NCBI GenBank assembly: GCA_022510565.1
Contig: JAFLTE010000020.1
Coordinates: 1 to 44,599 of the forward strand
Length of the DNA: 44,599 nucleotides
From: Lachnospiraceae bacterium
GTDB lineage: Bacteria > Bacillota > Clostridia > Lachnospirales > Lachnospiraceae
Direction of reading: 5' to 3'
How positions within the stretch are numbered: position 1 is the first letter of the stretch; every line of letters starts with the position of its first letter. A program made the translations under genes and the position numbers. Positions 9,901 through 18,221 of the stretch are shown here, piece by piece. The notes under the pieces were generated by a model. That model had not been told where the DNA came from. It did no database searches and saw nothing but the letters and a program-made list of their open reading frames with translations.

Positions 9901-10087
9901 TGATGCTTATCTGCTCACGGCGCAGGACGGTGAGATTCTGGCACACCTGCACGGATTGCTGGGATATGACAGCGTGCATGCGCAGATTTATCTTGTCAAC
10001 GGGCGCACAATCTATCGAATGCCGCTTTACACATTGGAGGAAATTAACAGCTTTGCCACCGATGTGCGGCAGACCGGACAATGGTAA
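6950..10087 (+). CDS. TIR domain / transmembrane / beta-propeller protein
   Basis: This 1045-residue protein starts with a TIR domain (about 1-200): box 1 YDAFISYRH (9-17), a RDKEELPLATNL loop and SPRLPESMWCRKEIETF, where Glu119 in the WCxxE-type motif sits at the position of the catalytic Glu of TIR NADases. A Lys/Arg-rich stretch (about 209-219) leads into one hydrophobic segment (about 219-243). Next comes a Gln/Glu-rich coiled coil with repeated NTQI units (about 245-300), a TPR-like YLEEGDRLRAIAIAQDAL segment, and about 700 residues of repeated beta-rich WD40/quinoprotein-like sequence. Positive-inside logic puts TIR in the cytosol and the propeller outside, as in a receptor. An alternative is a non-enzymatic TIR scaffold. 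It is the last gene of the Hsp70-J-DHH unit, followed by a 246-base gap. ATG at 6953 is also possible. Confidence 0.85.
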   Translation: MMEKDKIIYDAFISYRHSEPDSFVAETLHRQLESFKLPRNVARRKIAQVGEGEEGNQAEEDSAAMLVNKTRIQRVFRDKEELPLATNLADPITEALENSEYLIVICSPRLPESMWCRKEIETFIEMHDREHVLAVLVEGEPDTSFPEELLYRDVEETQPDGSVIKKRIPVEPLAADVRGADRREMRKKIKSELLRLVAPMFDCNYDDLKQRHKEQRIRKIVATSVSISAACLLFGIVSTTMALRIRHQNTQIKEQNTQIQAQADEIAAQAREIEAQYREAKRNTAISRANEAERYLEEGDRLRAIAIAQDALLDLSDGNGIEEGVDYPAQAIYALTDSLYLYENGQQILPDRILETDTTIRIMKLSPQGSRILTVDASGQMVVWQPDDTNARIVFDMMYNGISSGMEKEIAFFGEDGVFCPVEDGVALYDLSGGSTAEAYRISCTGYVGIIVLQEQKWAIVLTDEWYRAIDCADGSTIYEEQWDMDGLAARALTEFVCSEDGRYWAVTLSSPYTDSEERRVVAVYDAMSGAGLNSYPIDYEYVESVIFDEDRIYIASNRNAGTDTVLGTLDMEGHLQAFEIYGSSEPVWTYERHSGWLYDIACGQNDNSEYLLCSGYSDVVVLDKRDGSYIDIFALGVEVTELWYANTNELFMAFTRDGVWHYLNLERREDMVGMLFPACTSTNVKEFDIGSGYCVTLPYNSRQVTVYKTARGVGVEAFHESDVYYATSVFSGDGTYMAVRFYNDSYSTAVELFDTGTGERLWRYEDDSSYKSMMFVDCDGQEMLALLTSKQMLILEPKTGTCLKSAILERDGSFDYIGCDREHRRLVLRSSHALYVFDLDDMSSIHEIQLENGLGYNDIVAAADDLEFYAVADKKENILRFYREGEEFFTYDGGADPLQPGYINFQYIETMFFNEYQQERHLYIVYKDGRITELDIAQDLNSTSFCTADSRTQNPEKYNGLESVMNGYTYAEGDDYALLWGSVDAYLLTAQDGEILAHLHGLLGYDSVHAQIYLVNGRTIYRMPLYTLEEINSFATDVRQTGQW

Positions 10088-10130
10088 TCGTGAGAGAACA
10101 TGTCAAAGGCTTAAGAAATTTGTCTTTCTA

Positions 10131-10153
10131 TTTTAGTGTGCTTGTGGTAAAAT
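10131..10153 (+). promoter_or_regulatory. candidate extended -10 promoter for glnS
   Basis: TGGTAAAAT gives an extended -10 (TAAAAT at 10148-10153) with only a weak -35. The same TGGTAAAAT element recurs at 19045-19053 in front of another gene. Confidence 0.4.
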
Positions 10154-10154
10154 A

Positions 10155-10178
10155 AACGCAGGCTTAGCAGCCTGCGTT
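10155..10178 (+). other. perfect 10-bp hairpin in glnS leader
   Basis: Arms AACGCAGGCT and AGCCTGCGTT pair perfectly around a TAGC loop. A second small palindrome (TGCAAG-A-CTTGCA) follows at once. There is no U-run, so it is not a classic terminator for the TIR gene unless termination is factor-dependent. It could be an operator or leader stem. Confidence 0.6.
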
Positions 10179-10268
10179 GCAAGACTTGCAATACAATTCT
10201 TGTTGAAATGATTTACGTTGTGGCATTTGTATATGGAATATACGAAACGCGTAAGCAATGAGATATTA

Positions 10269-10307
10269 CGTGTCTCGGGAAATGCGAAGCATTTTCGAGA
10301 TTGCACG
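10269..10307 (+). other. long imperfect hairpin just upstream of glnS
   Basis: Outer arms CGTG/CACG and inner arms TCTCG/CGAGA and AAATGC/GCATTT surround a GAA loop, with one bulged G and a short internal loop. It ends 26 bases before the glnS ATG. No T-box consensus (AGGGTGGNACC) is present. It could be a post-transcriptional element or a dispersed intergenic repeat of the genome. Confidence 0.5.
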
Positions 10308-10333
10308 GCAGAGTGTGAAGATGAGGAGTATCT

Positions 10334-12037
10334 ATGAGTGAGAATGATAAGAATATAACAGAGGAGACGACGGAGAAAGAAGTAGTCTCCAGAAATTTCA
10401 TTGAGCAGATTATTGATAAGGATTTGGCGGAAGGTGTCTATGACACCGTCAACACCAGATTCCCGCCTGAACCTAACGGCTATCTGCATATAGGGCATGC
10501 CAAGAGTATCATCTTAAATTCGGGCTTGGCGAAGCAGTACGGCGGCAAGTTCAATCTGCGTTTTGACGATACGAATCCGACCAAAGAGAAAAGTGAGTTC
10601 GTGGAGTCTATCAAAGAGGATGTCAGATGGCTTGGTGCAGATTTTGAGGACAGGCTTTTCTTTGCATCCGATTACTTTGACGAAATGTATGAAGGTGCGG
10701 TGAAGCTGATTAAGAAAGGCAAGGCGTATGTATCAGAGCTGACTGCAGAACAGATGCGGGAGTACCGGGGTACGTTGACCGAGCCGGGCAAGAATGACCC
10801 CAACAGAGACAGAAGCGTGGAAGAAAATCTGCGGCTCTTCGAGGAGATGAAGGCGGGCAAGTATGCCGACGGCGAGAAGACGCTGCGTGCAAAGATTGAT
10901 ATGGCATCACCCAATATCAATATGCGCGACCCGATTCTGTACCGTGTGGCGCATTTGTCTCACCAGAATACAGGAGATAAATGGTGTATTTATCCGATGT
11001 ACGATTATGCGCATCCGATAGAGGATGCCATTGAGGGGATTACACATTCCATCTGTACATTGGAGTTTGAAGATCACAGACCTCTGTATAATTGGGTAGT
11101 GGAAGAGTTGGAATACCCACATCCGCCGAAACAGATTGAGTTTGCCAAGATGTATTTGACCAATGTGGTCACCGGCAAGAGATATATTAAGAAACTGGTG
11201 GAGGACGGTATTGTGGACGGTTGGGATGACCCTCGTCTCGTGTCGATTGCAGCGCTCAGAAGAAGGGGATTCACACCGGAATCTATCAGATTGTTTGTGG
11301 AGTTGTGCGGTGTGTCCAAGGCCAATTCCTCCGCGGAGTACTCTATGCTTGAGTACTGTATCAGAGAGGATTTGAAGATGAAGTGTCCTCGTATTATGGC
11401 GGCACTTGACCCTGTGAAACTTGTGATTGACAATTATCCTGAGGGTCAGACGGAGCAGCTGGAAATCGTGAATAATCCGGAGAACGAGGCTCTCGGCAAG
11501 AGGGAAGTTTCTTTTTCAAAGGAATTGTATATCGACAGAGATGACTTCATGGAAGAGCCGCCGAAGAAATACTTCAGGCTTTTCCCGGGCAACGAGGTTC
11601 GTCTGATGGGTGCGTATTTTGTCAAATGCGTCGGCTGCGAGAAAGATGCCGACGGCAGAGTGACGGTGGTGCACTGTACCTACGACCCCGCTTCCAAGGG
11701 AGGCAACAGTCCTGACGGGCGCAAGGTCAAGGGAACCATACACTGGGTATCAGCGGCGGATGCAGTCAAGGCGGAGGTTCGGCTGTACGAAAATATTATT
11801 GATGAGGAAAAGGGAGTTTACAATGATGACGGTAGTCTGAATTTAAATCCCAATTCCCTGACTGTTATGAAGGAATGTTATATAGAGTCCTCCGTGGCAG
11901 GCTCCAAGGCATACGACAGTTTTCAGTTTGTCAGACAGGGGTTTTTCTGTGTGGACAGCAAGGATTCCAAGCCCAATGCACTTGTGTTGAACAGAATTGT
12001 TTCACTAAAGAGTTCTTTTGTCTTGCCGAAACAGTAA
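10334..12037 (+). CDS. glnS: glutamine--tRNA ligase
   Basis: GlnRS charges tRNA-Gln with glutamine in the cytosol. The 567-residue class I synthetase shows the HIGH motif in [15 protein letters not shown] (about residue 53), [10 protein letters not shown], the [17 protein letters not shown] region and CIREDL, then an all-beta anticodon-binding half with [17 protein letters not shown] and TIHWVSA. The position of the KMSKS-like loop reads [11 protein letters not shown] instead of the E. coli VMSKRKL. I regard that as the clostridial form, not a defect. About 30 extra acidic residues precede the catalytic core. The start ATG at 10334 has GAGGAG at 10323-10328, a close but acceptable spacing. 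It is probably transcribed alone or with the DUF2225 gene 55 bases downstream. The presence of GlnRS means direct charging is available. Confidence 0.95.
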   Translation: MSENDKNITEETTEKEVVSRNFIEQIIDKDLAEGVYDTVNTRFPPEPNGYLHIGHAKSIILNSGLAKQYGGKFNLRFDDTNPTKEKSEFVESIKEDVRWLGADFEDRLFFASDYFDEMYEGAVKLIKKGKAYVSELTAEQMREYRGTLTEPGKNDPNRDRSVEENLRLFEEMKAGKYADGEKTLRAKIDMASPNINMRDPILYRVAHLSHQNTGDKWCIYPMYDYAHPIEDAIEGITHSICTLEFEDHRPLYNWVVEELEYPHPPKQIEFAKMYLTNVVTGKRYIKKLVEDGIVDGWDDPRLVSIAALRRRGFTPESIRLFVELCGVSKANSSAEYSMLEYCIREDLKMKCPRIMAALDPVKLVIDNYPEGQTEQLEIVNNPENEALGKREVSFSKELYIDRDDFMEEPPKKYFRLFPGNEVRLMGAYFVKCVGCEKDADGRVTVVHCTYDPASKGGNSPDGRKVKGTIHWVSAADAVKAEVRLYENIIDEEKGVYNDDGSLNLNPNSLTVMKECYIESSVAGSKAYDSFQFVRQGFFCVDSKDSKPNALVLNRIVSLKSSFVLPKQ

Positions 12038-12092
12038 ATTTATGAGAAAATAAAAGATAACGATAGCATAGCTACAACGGGGAGGAAGTACA

Positions 12093-12962
12093 ATGGCAGG
12101 ATTATTGTCTGGGTTAGAGCAGTTTGGCTTAAGTAACTTAGAGAGCATGGATCTGTACGAGTCACAGAAGAAAGATGAAAAGAAGGAAGTCGGACCTGAC
12201 GGCAAGGCGGTATCGAAGGTACAGGAACAGGATTTCTTGTTCGATAAGGCTTTTAAATGCCCTATCTGTGACAGAGATTTTAAGGCGAGAACGGTTAAGG
12301 TCGGTAAGGCGAAGCTGTTGGGCAGCGATTTAGACCTTCGGCCGCGCTACGAGCAGATTGATATGTTGAAATATGATATCATCATGTGTCCGACCTGCGG
12401 ATATGCGGCTCTGAGCAGATTCTTTAAGTTTGTGACATCGCCGCAGGCGAAGAATATCAGGGAGAGGATCTCTGCGACATTCAAACCCCAGCAGGAGGAA
12501 CGTGAGATTTATACATACGATGAAGCGTTGGAGCGGTATAAGCTGACGCTTGCCAATGCCATTGTAAAACAGACCAGAGCAAGCGAGAAGGCTTATATCT
12601 GTCTGAAAACTGCATGGCTTCTGCGCAGTAAAGCGGAGCATCTTGACAAGAATCTGCCGGACTATGAGGCACAGAAGAAGCAGTGCGAGGAGGAAGAAAA
12701 TGAATTCCTGCGCAATGCGTTGGAGGGCTTTCTGGCGGCAAGGCAGACTGAACCTTTCCCGATGTGCGGTATGGATGAACCCACGGTGGACTATGTGATT
12801 GCCGTAACAGCCATGCGCTTTGAGCAGTACGATGTATCCAGCCGTCTGGTCACGGGTATCCTGCAGTCTACATCGGCTAATCCCCGCATGAAGGACAAGG
12901 CGAGGGACGTTAAAGAGATGTTGATGCAGAAAATCAAGGAAAAGAATGCTACCAAAAAATAA
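12093..12962 (+). CDS. DUF2225 family zinc-finger protein
   Basis: This 289-residue protein of the DUF2225 family has unknown biochemical function. It carries two Cys pairs typical of zinc binding: CPICDRDF at about residues 55-62 and CPTCGYAA at about 99-106. A mostly helical Glu/Lys-rich region follows that resembles TPR-like packing (YDEALERYKLTLANAIV, then AYICLKTAWLLR). It lies 55 bases after glnS and 17 bases before a MocR-type regulator, so these three may be co-transcribed. The RBS is GGGGAGGAAG, 5 bases from the ATG. Family assignment is from recall of the Cys-motif layout and length, and no function is claimed. Confidence 0.75.
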   Translation: MAGLLSGLEQFGLSNLESMDLYESQKKDEKKEVGPDGKAVSKVQEQDFLFDKAFKCPICDRDFKARTVKVGKAKLLGSDLDLRPRYEQIDMLKYDIIMCPTCGYAALSRFFKFVTSPQAKNIRERISATFKPQQEEREIYTYDEALERYKLTLANAIVKQTRASEKAYICLKTAWLLRSKAEHLDKNLPDYEAQKKQCEEEENEFLRNALEGFLAARQTEPFPMCGMDEPTVDYVIAVTAMRFEQYDVSSRLVTGILQSTSANPRMKDKARDVKEMLMQKIKEKNATKK

Positions 12963-12979
12963 TTGGCAGCCGCAAATAT

Positions 12980-14431
12980 ATGAAAGAATTACCGATTCAT
13001 ATTCAGTTAGACCCTAAGAGTGATATAACACTGTATGAGCAAATCTACGAGTATATCAGGAACGAGATAAAGGCGGGAAACTTGCTTAAGAATGAGAAAC
13101 TTCCGTCAGCTCGTTTTCTGGCGGAATACTTGCAGGTGTCGAGAACGACGGTGGATATGGCGTACGAGCAGCTTGTCCTGGAGGGCTACGTGGAAGCGAG
13201 AGCCCGCAGAGGGTATTTCGTCAGTGCATTCGAGGAACTGTATGCACTCGGCGAAACAGCCAATGCTAAGACATATAAGCCGAAGCAAAGTGAAAGGCAG
13301 CCTGCATATCGCTATGACTTTTCACCGAACGCCATTGATATGCGGTATTTTCCGTATGCCACATGGAAAAAAATCACCAAGAGTATTCTCGTGGATGCCA
13401 ATAGTAAAATGTTTTCGCTCGGGGAGTCGCAGGGAGATTTGCAGCTTAGAACGACGATATGCCGTTATTTGCATGGCTCTCGTGGGGTGAATTGTGAGCC
13501 GGAACAGATTATTATCGGAGCAGGGAATGATTACCTGCTTCTTTTATTGGAAAAAATATTGGGGCGGCATATTCATGTAGCGATGGAAAACCCCACATAT
13601 GTCAGGGCATATAAAATATTTCAATCCTGTGCATATCCTGTATCCTTTGTACCTATGGATGAGAGTGGCATGAGAGTTGACTGTCTGCGGCAGACAGATG
13701 CGCAGGCAGCGTATGTGATGCCTTCCCATCAGTATCCCACAGGAGTTTCCATGCCTATCGGCAGACGTATGGAGCTGCTCAAGTGGGCATCGGAAGAGCA
13801 GGAACGCTATCTCATTGAAGATGATTATGACAGTGAGTTCCGCTATAAAGGCAAACCCCTTCCTTCACTGCAGGCTTCGGATGCGGACGGAAGGGTAGTC
13901 TATATCGGTACTTTTTCTAAAGCGATTGCGCCGGCGATTCGTATCAGTTATATGGTACTGCCTTATCCGCTGCTCGAGCGTTATCGCAGCCGCTGCAGTT
14001 TCTATTCTTCCACCGTGTCGCGAATCGACCAGACCATTCTGAATGAATTTATACGGGATGGCTATTTCGAGCGATATTTAAATAAAATGCGGAAACTCTA
14101 TCGGGAGAAACATGACTTGATTCTAAATGAGCTGAAACCCTTCGAGAAAGACTTTCGCATATCCGGCAGCAATGCGGGACTGCACATAATCCTCACGGAT
14201 AGAAAACACCGTGAGGAGGAAGAACTGGCACGTATGGCGGCGGATGTGAAAGTCAAAATTTATCGGATGCAGGATTTCAGAATGAAGAATTCCGAATCGA
14301 ATGCTCTCGGAGCCGGAAGTTGCGATAGCGGGCAAACCGACGAGCCCGCCATGTTGATCCTCGGCTATGGAGCGCTCACACCGGAGGAAATACGGGAAGG
14401 AATCGCACTCCTCAAAGAAGTGTGGAACTAG
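12980..14431 (+). CDS. MocR/GabR-type PLP-dependent transcriptional regulator
   Basis: This is a chimeric regulator of 483 residues. Residues about 10-80 are a GntR winged helix-turn-helix (LYEQIYEYIRNEIKAG, LPSARFLAEYLQVSRTTVDMAYEQL, GYFV). Residues about 110-480 form a fold-type I aminotransferase-like domain with the PLP Lys at about 314 in GTFSKAIAPAIRISY and an upstream EDDYDSEFRYKG motif. Such proteins sense an amine or PLP via an internal aldimine and regulate genes such as pdxST or gabTD. The target is unknown here. No divergent metabolic gene is adjacent. Its stop codon (14429-14431) overlaps the stop of the convergent ABC gene. It starts 17 bases after the DUF2225 stop with only a weak RBS. 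Confidence 0.9.
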   Translation: MKELPIHIQLDPKSDITLYEQIYEYIRNEIKAGNLLKNEKLPSARFLAEYLQVSRTTVDMAYEQLVLEGYVEARARRGYFVSAFEELYALGETANAKTYKPKQSERQPAYRYDFSPNAIDMRYFPYATWKKITKSILVDANSKMFSLGESQGDLQLRTTICRYLHGSRGVNCEPEQIIIGAGNDYLLLLLEKILGRHIHVAMENPTYVRAYKIFQSCAYPVSFVPMDESGMRVDCLRQTDAQAAYVMPSHQYPTGVSMPIGRRMELLKWASEEQERYLIEDDYDSEFRYKGKPLPSLQASDADGRVVYIGTFSKAIAPAIRISYMVLPYPLLERYRSRCSFYSSTVSRIDQTILNEFIRDGYFERYLNKMRKLYREKHDLILNELKPFEKDFRISGSNAGLHIILTDRKHREEEELARMAADVKVKIYRMQDFRMKNSESNALGAGSCDSGQTDEPAMLILGYGALTPEEIREGIALLKEVWN

Positions 14432-16335
14432 CGGTAGTACTGCGCCTGTGCCGCAAACATCTCTGCATAACATCCGTTATCTACGGACACCAGTTCATCA
14501 TGCGTGCCGTGTTCCTGTATTTCACCGTCCACGAACACATAGATGATATCACAAAACTTACAGGAAGACAGACGGTGGGAAATATAGATTGCCGTCTTTC
14601 CTCCTACAAGTGTATTGAACTGGTTATATATTTCATATTCGGCGATCGGGTCGAGGGCTGCCGTCGGCTCGTCCAAGATGACAATGGGAGCGTCTTTGTA
14701 GAGCGCACGGGCTATGGCAAGTTTCTGTTTCTGACCGCCTGACAGTTCGGTGCCTTCCTCGTCAAAGCCTTTCATAATAAATGTATCCGCGCCGTACTTT
14801 AAGTCGGAAAGTGTCTCTGTCAATCCTACTTGTTTAATTACATTATCAAAGCGTGTATCGCTATGTGGGTATGATGTACCTGTGCCCGCGTCGGAATCGG
14901 TATTGATATCGGCGAGCCGTTTCTTCTTGGTAAACCGCTCTTTATATTCCTTCTCCAGTTTTTCCTCATTGGTAAGTACATCACTGGCCTTCGCGTGGCT
15001 TTCCGTCAATGTGACGTTCTCCCGTGCCGTAAAGGCAAAAAGCTCAAAATCTTGAAAGACAACAGCCAGCAGTCTGACATATTCCTCGTAAACCAGATCC
15101 CTGATATCGGTTCCGTCGAGCAGAATCTGTCCTTCCGTCGGATCATACAAACGACACAGTAGTTTGATGAAAGTCGTCTTGCCCGCGCCGTTTAGGCCAA
15201 CGATGGAGATATGCTCGCCCGCGTGAAGCGTGATGTTAATATTCCTAAGTACACAGATATCGCTGCCCGGATATGTGAAGCTGACATTCCGAAATTCAAT
15301 CGTATGTTCTCTGTCCGTCTGTGGCAGCAATTCACCGTGGCGAATCGCATTGGGATATTCCATAAAAATAACAAATTCATTGGCATAGGAGAGTTTTCGG
15401 TACAAATCCTGCACATTCCAGACAATGCCTCTCAGACTCTGGTGGAAGGCGTTTCCTGCGTTCATGTACATTGTGAATGCACCGAGTGTGATTTCCCCGG
15501 TTAAGGCTTTCTTACCTAAGATAAGCAGGTCGGCTATATAGCGTACCATGCCCATCAGTGTGGAAGCCATATCGTATGGGAGAGACTGCATAGATTGGGT
15601 CTTATAGGCATTTGTCTGATAGTTATTCTCTTTCGCGCATTTTTCTTCCATCAGCTTTTCGGCACCGTATAAGCGGATATCTTTGCCAAAACGGATATCC
15701 TGCAGCTCCCAGAACAGATAGCCGAAGATTCGGTTCACCTTAGAAAGCTTAAGAAAAGCCTCCCGTTCAATTTTATTCATATAGAATCTCAGCACGGTAT
15801 CCACTGCAATACAAACAACATAGACAGCAATCAGTACGGGTGCGCCGGTAAGCAGGATTGCTGCTACTCCGAACATAATGACTATGTTGGTCAATAGAAT
15901 GCCGAATGTGTTGAGAATACCGCTTATCCCGCCGGAATACCAGTCGATTCCCGTCTTGGCTTTCTCGAGCTGCTCTAAGACTTTCGTATCCTCCGTGTGT
16001 TGGAAATCTAAGTCGATACACTTCTCGGACAGCACCATGTTCAAGTATCGACCAAACAGGTCATCATACTTTTCTTTAGTAAGGTCGGAGAAAGATCTTA
16101 AGCAGTTACAGACCCAGGTAAGTCCTACCGTAAGCGCGACATACAACACGATATGGGAGATTCTGCGCTGTCCGATCAGTTCATCGATCACATATGCGGG
16201 AAAAATAATTGTAACAAAAGGCGCTGCAATATTTACAAGTATACTAAGCACATAGAAGATGAAGTAGGATTTCTTACACTGCCATGCATACAACGCGAAT
16301 TTTCGTACCAGCGGAAGAACTTTTCTAATATTCAT
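14428..16335 (-). CDS. ABC exporter half-transporter (TMD-NBD), second subunit
   Basis: This 635-residue protein fuses a six-helix ABC exporter membrane domain (about 15-320) to an ATPase domain. Motifs are Walker A GLNGAGKTT (about 379), Q-loop VFQDFELF, signature LSGGQKQ (about 528), Walker B IVILDEP and H-loop ISHRLS. Walker A to signature is about 150 residues, roughly 40 more than in its partner. The extra sequence is a charged insert between the Q-loop and the signature. I chose the ATG at 16335 because a strong GGAGGAGG lies just upstream inside the end of the partner gene. The longer open frame to 16524 is out-of-frame read-through of that gene. The two half-transporters probably form a heterodimer, and the TetR gene upstream likely controls them. 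The substrate (drug, lipid or peptide) is unknown. Confidence 0.9.
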   Translation of the reverse strand: MNIRKVLPLVRKFALYAWQCKKSYFIFYVLSILVNIAAPFVTIIFPAYVIDELIGQRRISHIVLYVALTVGLTWVCNCLRSFSDLTKEKYDDLFGRYLNMVLSEKCIDLDFQHTEDTKVLEQLEKAKTGIDWYSGGISGILNTFGILLTNIVIMFGVAAILLTGAPVLIAVYVVCIAVDTVLRFYMNKIEREAFLKLSKVNRIFGYLFWELQDIRFGKDIRLYGAEKLMEEKCAKENNYQTNAYKTQSMQSLPYDMASTLMGMVRYIADLLILGKKALTGEITLGAFTMYMNAGNAFHQSLRGIVWNVQDLYRKLSYANEFVIFMEYPNAIRHGELLPQTDREHTIEFRNVSFTYPGSDICVLRNINITLHAGEHISIVGLNGAGKTTFIKLLCRLYDPTEGQILLDGTDIRDLVYEEYVRLLAVVFQDFELFAFTARENVTLTESHAKASDVLTNEEKLEKEYKERFTKKKRLADINTDSDAGTGTSYPHSDTRFDNVIKQVGLTETLSDLKYGADTFIMKGFDEEGTELSGGQKQKLAIARALYKDAPIVILDEPTAALDPIAEYEIYNQFNTLVGGKTAIYISHRLSSCKFCDIIYVFVDGEIQEHGTHDELVSVDNGCYAEMFAAQAQYYR

Positions 16336-18190
16336 TCGCAGCGTCCTCCTCCTGATAGTATTGTGCCTGTACATCGAACATTTCGCGGTAAGCGCCGCCT
16401 TTTTCCATGAGGGACTCATGTGTACCGTATTCAACCAGCTTTCCGCCTTCAAACATCGCCACGTGATCGCAGAAGCGCGTGGAGGAGAGGCGGTGTGAGA
16501 TATAGACGGCCGTTTTCTGTCCAATCAGCCGGTCAAAATTCATATACATGCTGTACTCCGCCAATGCATCGAGAGCGGAAGTAGGCTCATCCAGAATGAC
16601 GATAGGCGAGTTCTTGTAAAGGGCTCTGGCGAAAGCAAGTTTCTGTCGCTCGCCGCCCGACAGGTCAATACCGTCGTCGTGAATGACTTTAAGAAGCTGT
16701 GTCTCCACACCCTTCGGCAGTGTGTCCAGTTTCTCCGAAAGACCTGCATCACGTAGACACGCAGCCGTACGGTCAGTGTCCGTATCCTGTATATCGCGCA
16801 TTGACACGTTCTCACACATTTGAAATGCAAACAGTTCGATATTCTGGAATACGGGAGCAAACAGTTCATAGTATTCTCGTTTGTCATAACGCCTGATATC
16901 AATGCCGTTTAAGAGAATACGCCCTTCGGTAGGCACATAGAGTCCGCACAGCAGCTTGACGAAGGTTGACTTGCCTGCGCCGTTCAGCCCCACGACGGCA
17001 AGGCGTTCTCCCGCCTCGAGCGTCAGGGTTAGGTCTTTCAATGCGTAATTCTCTGTATCGGGATACTTGAAGGACACATTCTCAAAGGTAAAGACATATT
17101 TTTCCATATGAAGAAGAGCAGGCGGTTCTCCGTCATCCTCGACGAGAACCTGGCGCTCCGGGTATTCTATAAAAGTACGGAAGTCATTGACTTCACGGGA
17201 CTGCTGCCGCATATCTGTGACGGTGTTGAACACCTGACGCAGCGTTTCATTAAATCCTTCAATTGCCCCTAAATATAAGGAAAAGTCTGCAATTGACACA
17301 TCTGTCATAATGACGCGGTAAGCGAGATAGCCGTAGATTGCAGCAGTATTAAGGAGGGCAAGCGTGTTGCTGATCATGCTGCAGCCAAGCCAACGGTTTT
17401 TGGCATCGCGCATGTGGCCGTGAAGAATGTTTTGCAGTTCAGCGTATTTGCCCAGTATCCATTTTTTCATGGAAAACAGCCGGATATCTTTGCCGTATGT
17501 AAAATTGGTCATGGTATTCTGCATATACCACTGCTTACGCCAGTAAGGTGTGCATTCATCCCATGTAATCTTGTCCCTGCGCTTCGTGTTGTCCATATTC
17601 AGATAGTACAAAACGCCATACACCAGAACAAGAAGAAGGACCCATGCAGAGAGCCGGCATATAATGACTATGGCAGTCAATGAACTTGCAAGCATAATCA
17701 TTAGGTTTTGGAAGGAGTGCATCATGCCCTCCACGCCGTTATTGTTGCCGCCCGTCGCCCGCTGTGCCTTTTGCTGAGCCTGCATCACCTTGGAAGACTC
17801 GATGTACTCATAATCCATATAGAGTACTTTGCGGATTCTTAACATAATAAAGTGCATTCGTGAGTCGAGCAGCCGCCACCAGATATTGGCATCGCAGATA
17901 TTTCCGATTAATGCAGAAATCAGCCGCACAGCCGTATAAAACAGTGCCGTATACACAAGCAAGCGGAAATCTGCACGCTCGGTGATTCTGTTGATCACGG
18001 AACGGAGCGCAAAGGACGGCAGATAAGTTGTCGCGGTTGAGGTGATAATTTTGAGAGGCAGTATAAGAAGCAGCACTTTCTGATATCGGAATGTGCCGCT
18101 CATAATATATGCCATATTGTTGAATAAGGAATATTCTTTTTGGTTGGGATCTTTAGAATGTTCGGACTCCGAACGTTTTTTTCTACGCAT
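16325..18190 (-). CDS. ABC exporter half-transporter (TMD-NBD), first subunit
   Basis: This 621-residue ABC half-exporter has about six membrane helices in residues 35-320 and an ATPase domain with Walker A GLNGAGKST (about 400), Q-loop VFQNIELF, signature LSGGERQ (about 508), Walker B IVILDEP and ISHRLSS. All catalytic motifs look intact. It overlaps the next ABC gene by 11 bases and follows the TetR gene by 31 bases, giving a TetR-ABC-ABC operon on the minus strand. The start ATG at 18190 has CGGAG upstream. The N-terminal 20 residues are Arg/Lys/Ser-rich and cytosolic. The layout is typical of heterodimeric multidrug-type exporters of Firmicutes. Confidence 0.9.
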   Translation of the reverse strand: MRRKKRSESEHSKDPNQKEYSLFNNMAYIMSGTFRYQKVLLLILPLKIITSTATTYLPSFALRSVINRITERADFRLLVYTALFYTAVRLISALIGNICDANIWWRLLDSRMHFIMLRIRKVLYMDYEYIESSKVMQAQQKAQRATGGNNNGVEGMMHSFQNLMIMLASSLTAIVIICRLSAWVLLLVLVYGVLYYLNMDNTKRRDKITWDECTPYWRKQWYMQNTMTNFTYGKDIRLFSMKKWILGKYAELQNILHGHMRDAKNRWLGCSMISNTLALLNTAAIYGYLAYRVIMTDVSIADFSLYLGAIEGFNETLRQVFNTVTDMRQQSREVNDFRTFIEYPERQVLVEDDGEPPALLHMEKYVFTFENVSFKYPDTENYALKDLTLTLEAGERLAVVGLNGAGKSTFVKLLCGLYVPTEGRILLNGIDIRRYDKREYYELFAPVFQNIELFAFQMCENVSMRDIQDTDTDRTAACLRDAGLSEKLDTLPKGVETQLLKVIHDDGIDLSGGERQKLAFARALYKNSPIVILDEPTSALDALAEYSMYMNFDRLIGQKTAVYISHRLSSTRFCDHVAMFEGGKLVEYGTHESLMEKGGAYREMFDVQAQYYQEEDAANEY

Positions 18191-18221
18191 GATTATGTGT
18201 GCTCCGATTGGGTATCATAAT

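Noticed and set aside
10155..10307. T-box leader for glnS
   Set aside because: The AGGGTGGNACC T-box sequence and a specifier stem are missing.
11163..11220. GlnRS defective in its KMSKS-like loop
   Set aside because: [11 protein letters not shown] replaces VMSKRKL, but this fits the form I recall for clostridial GlnRS and the surrounding residues are conserved.
14428..16524. ABC gene starting at 16524
   Set aside because: The first 63 codons lie antiphase within the upstream ABC gene. The strong GGAGGAGG before 16335 defines the start.
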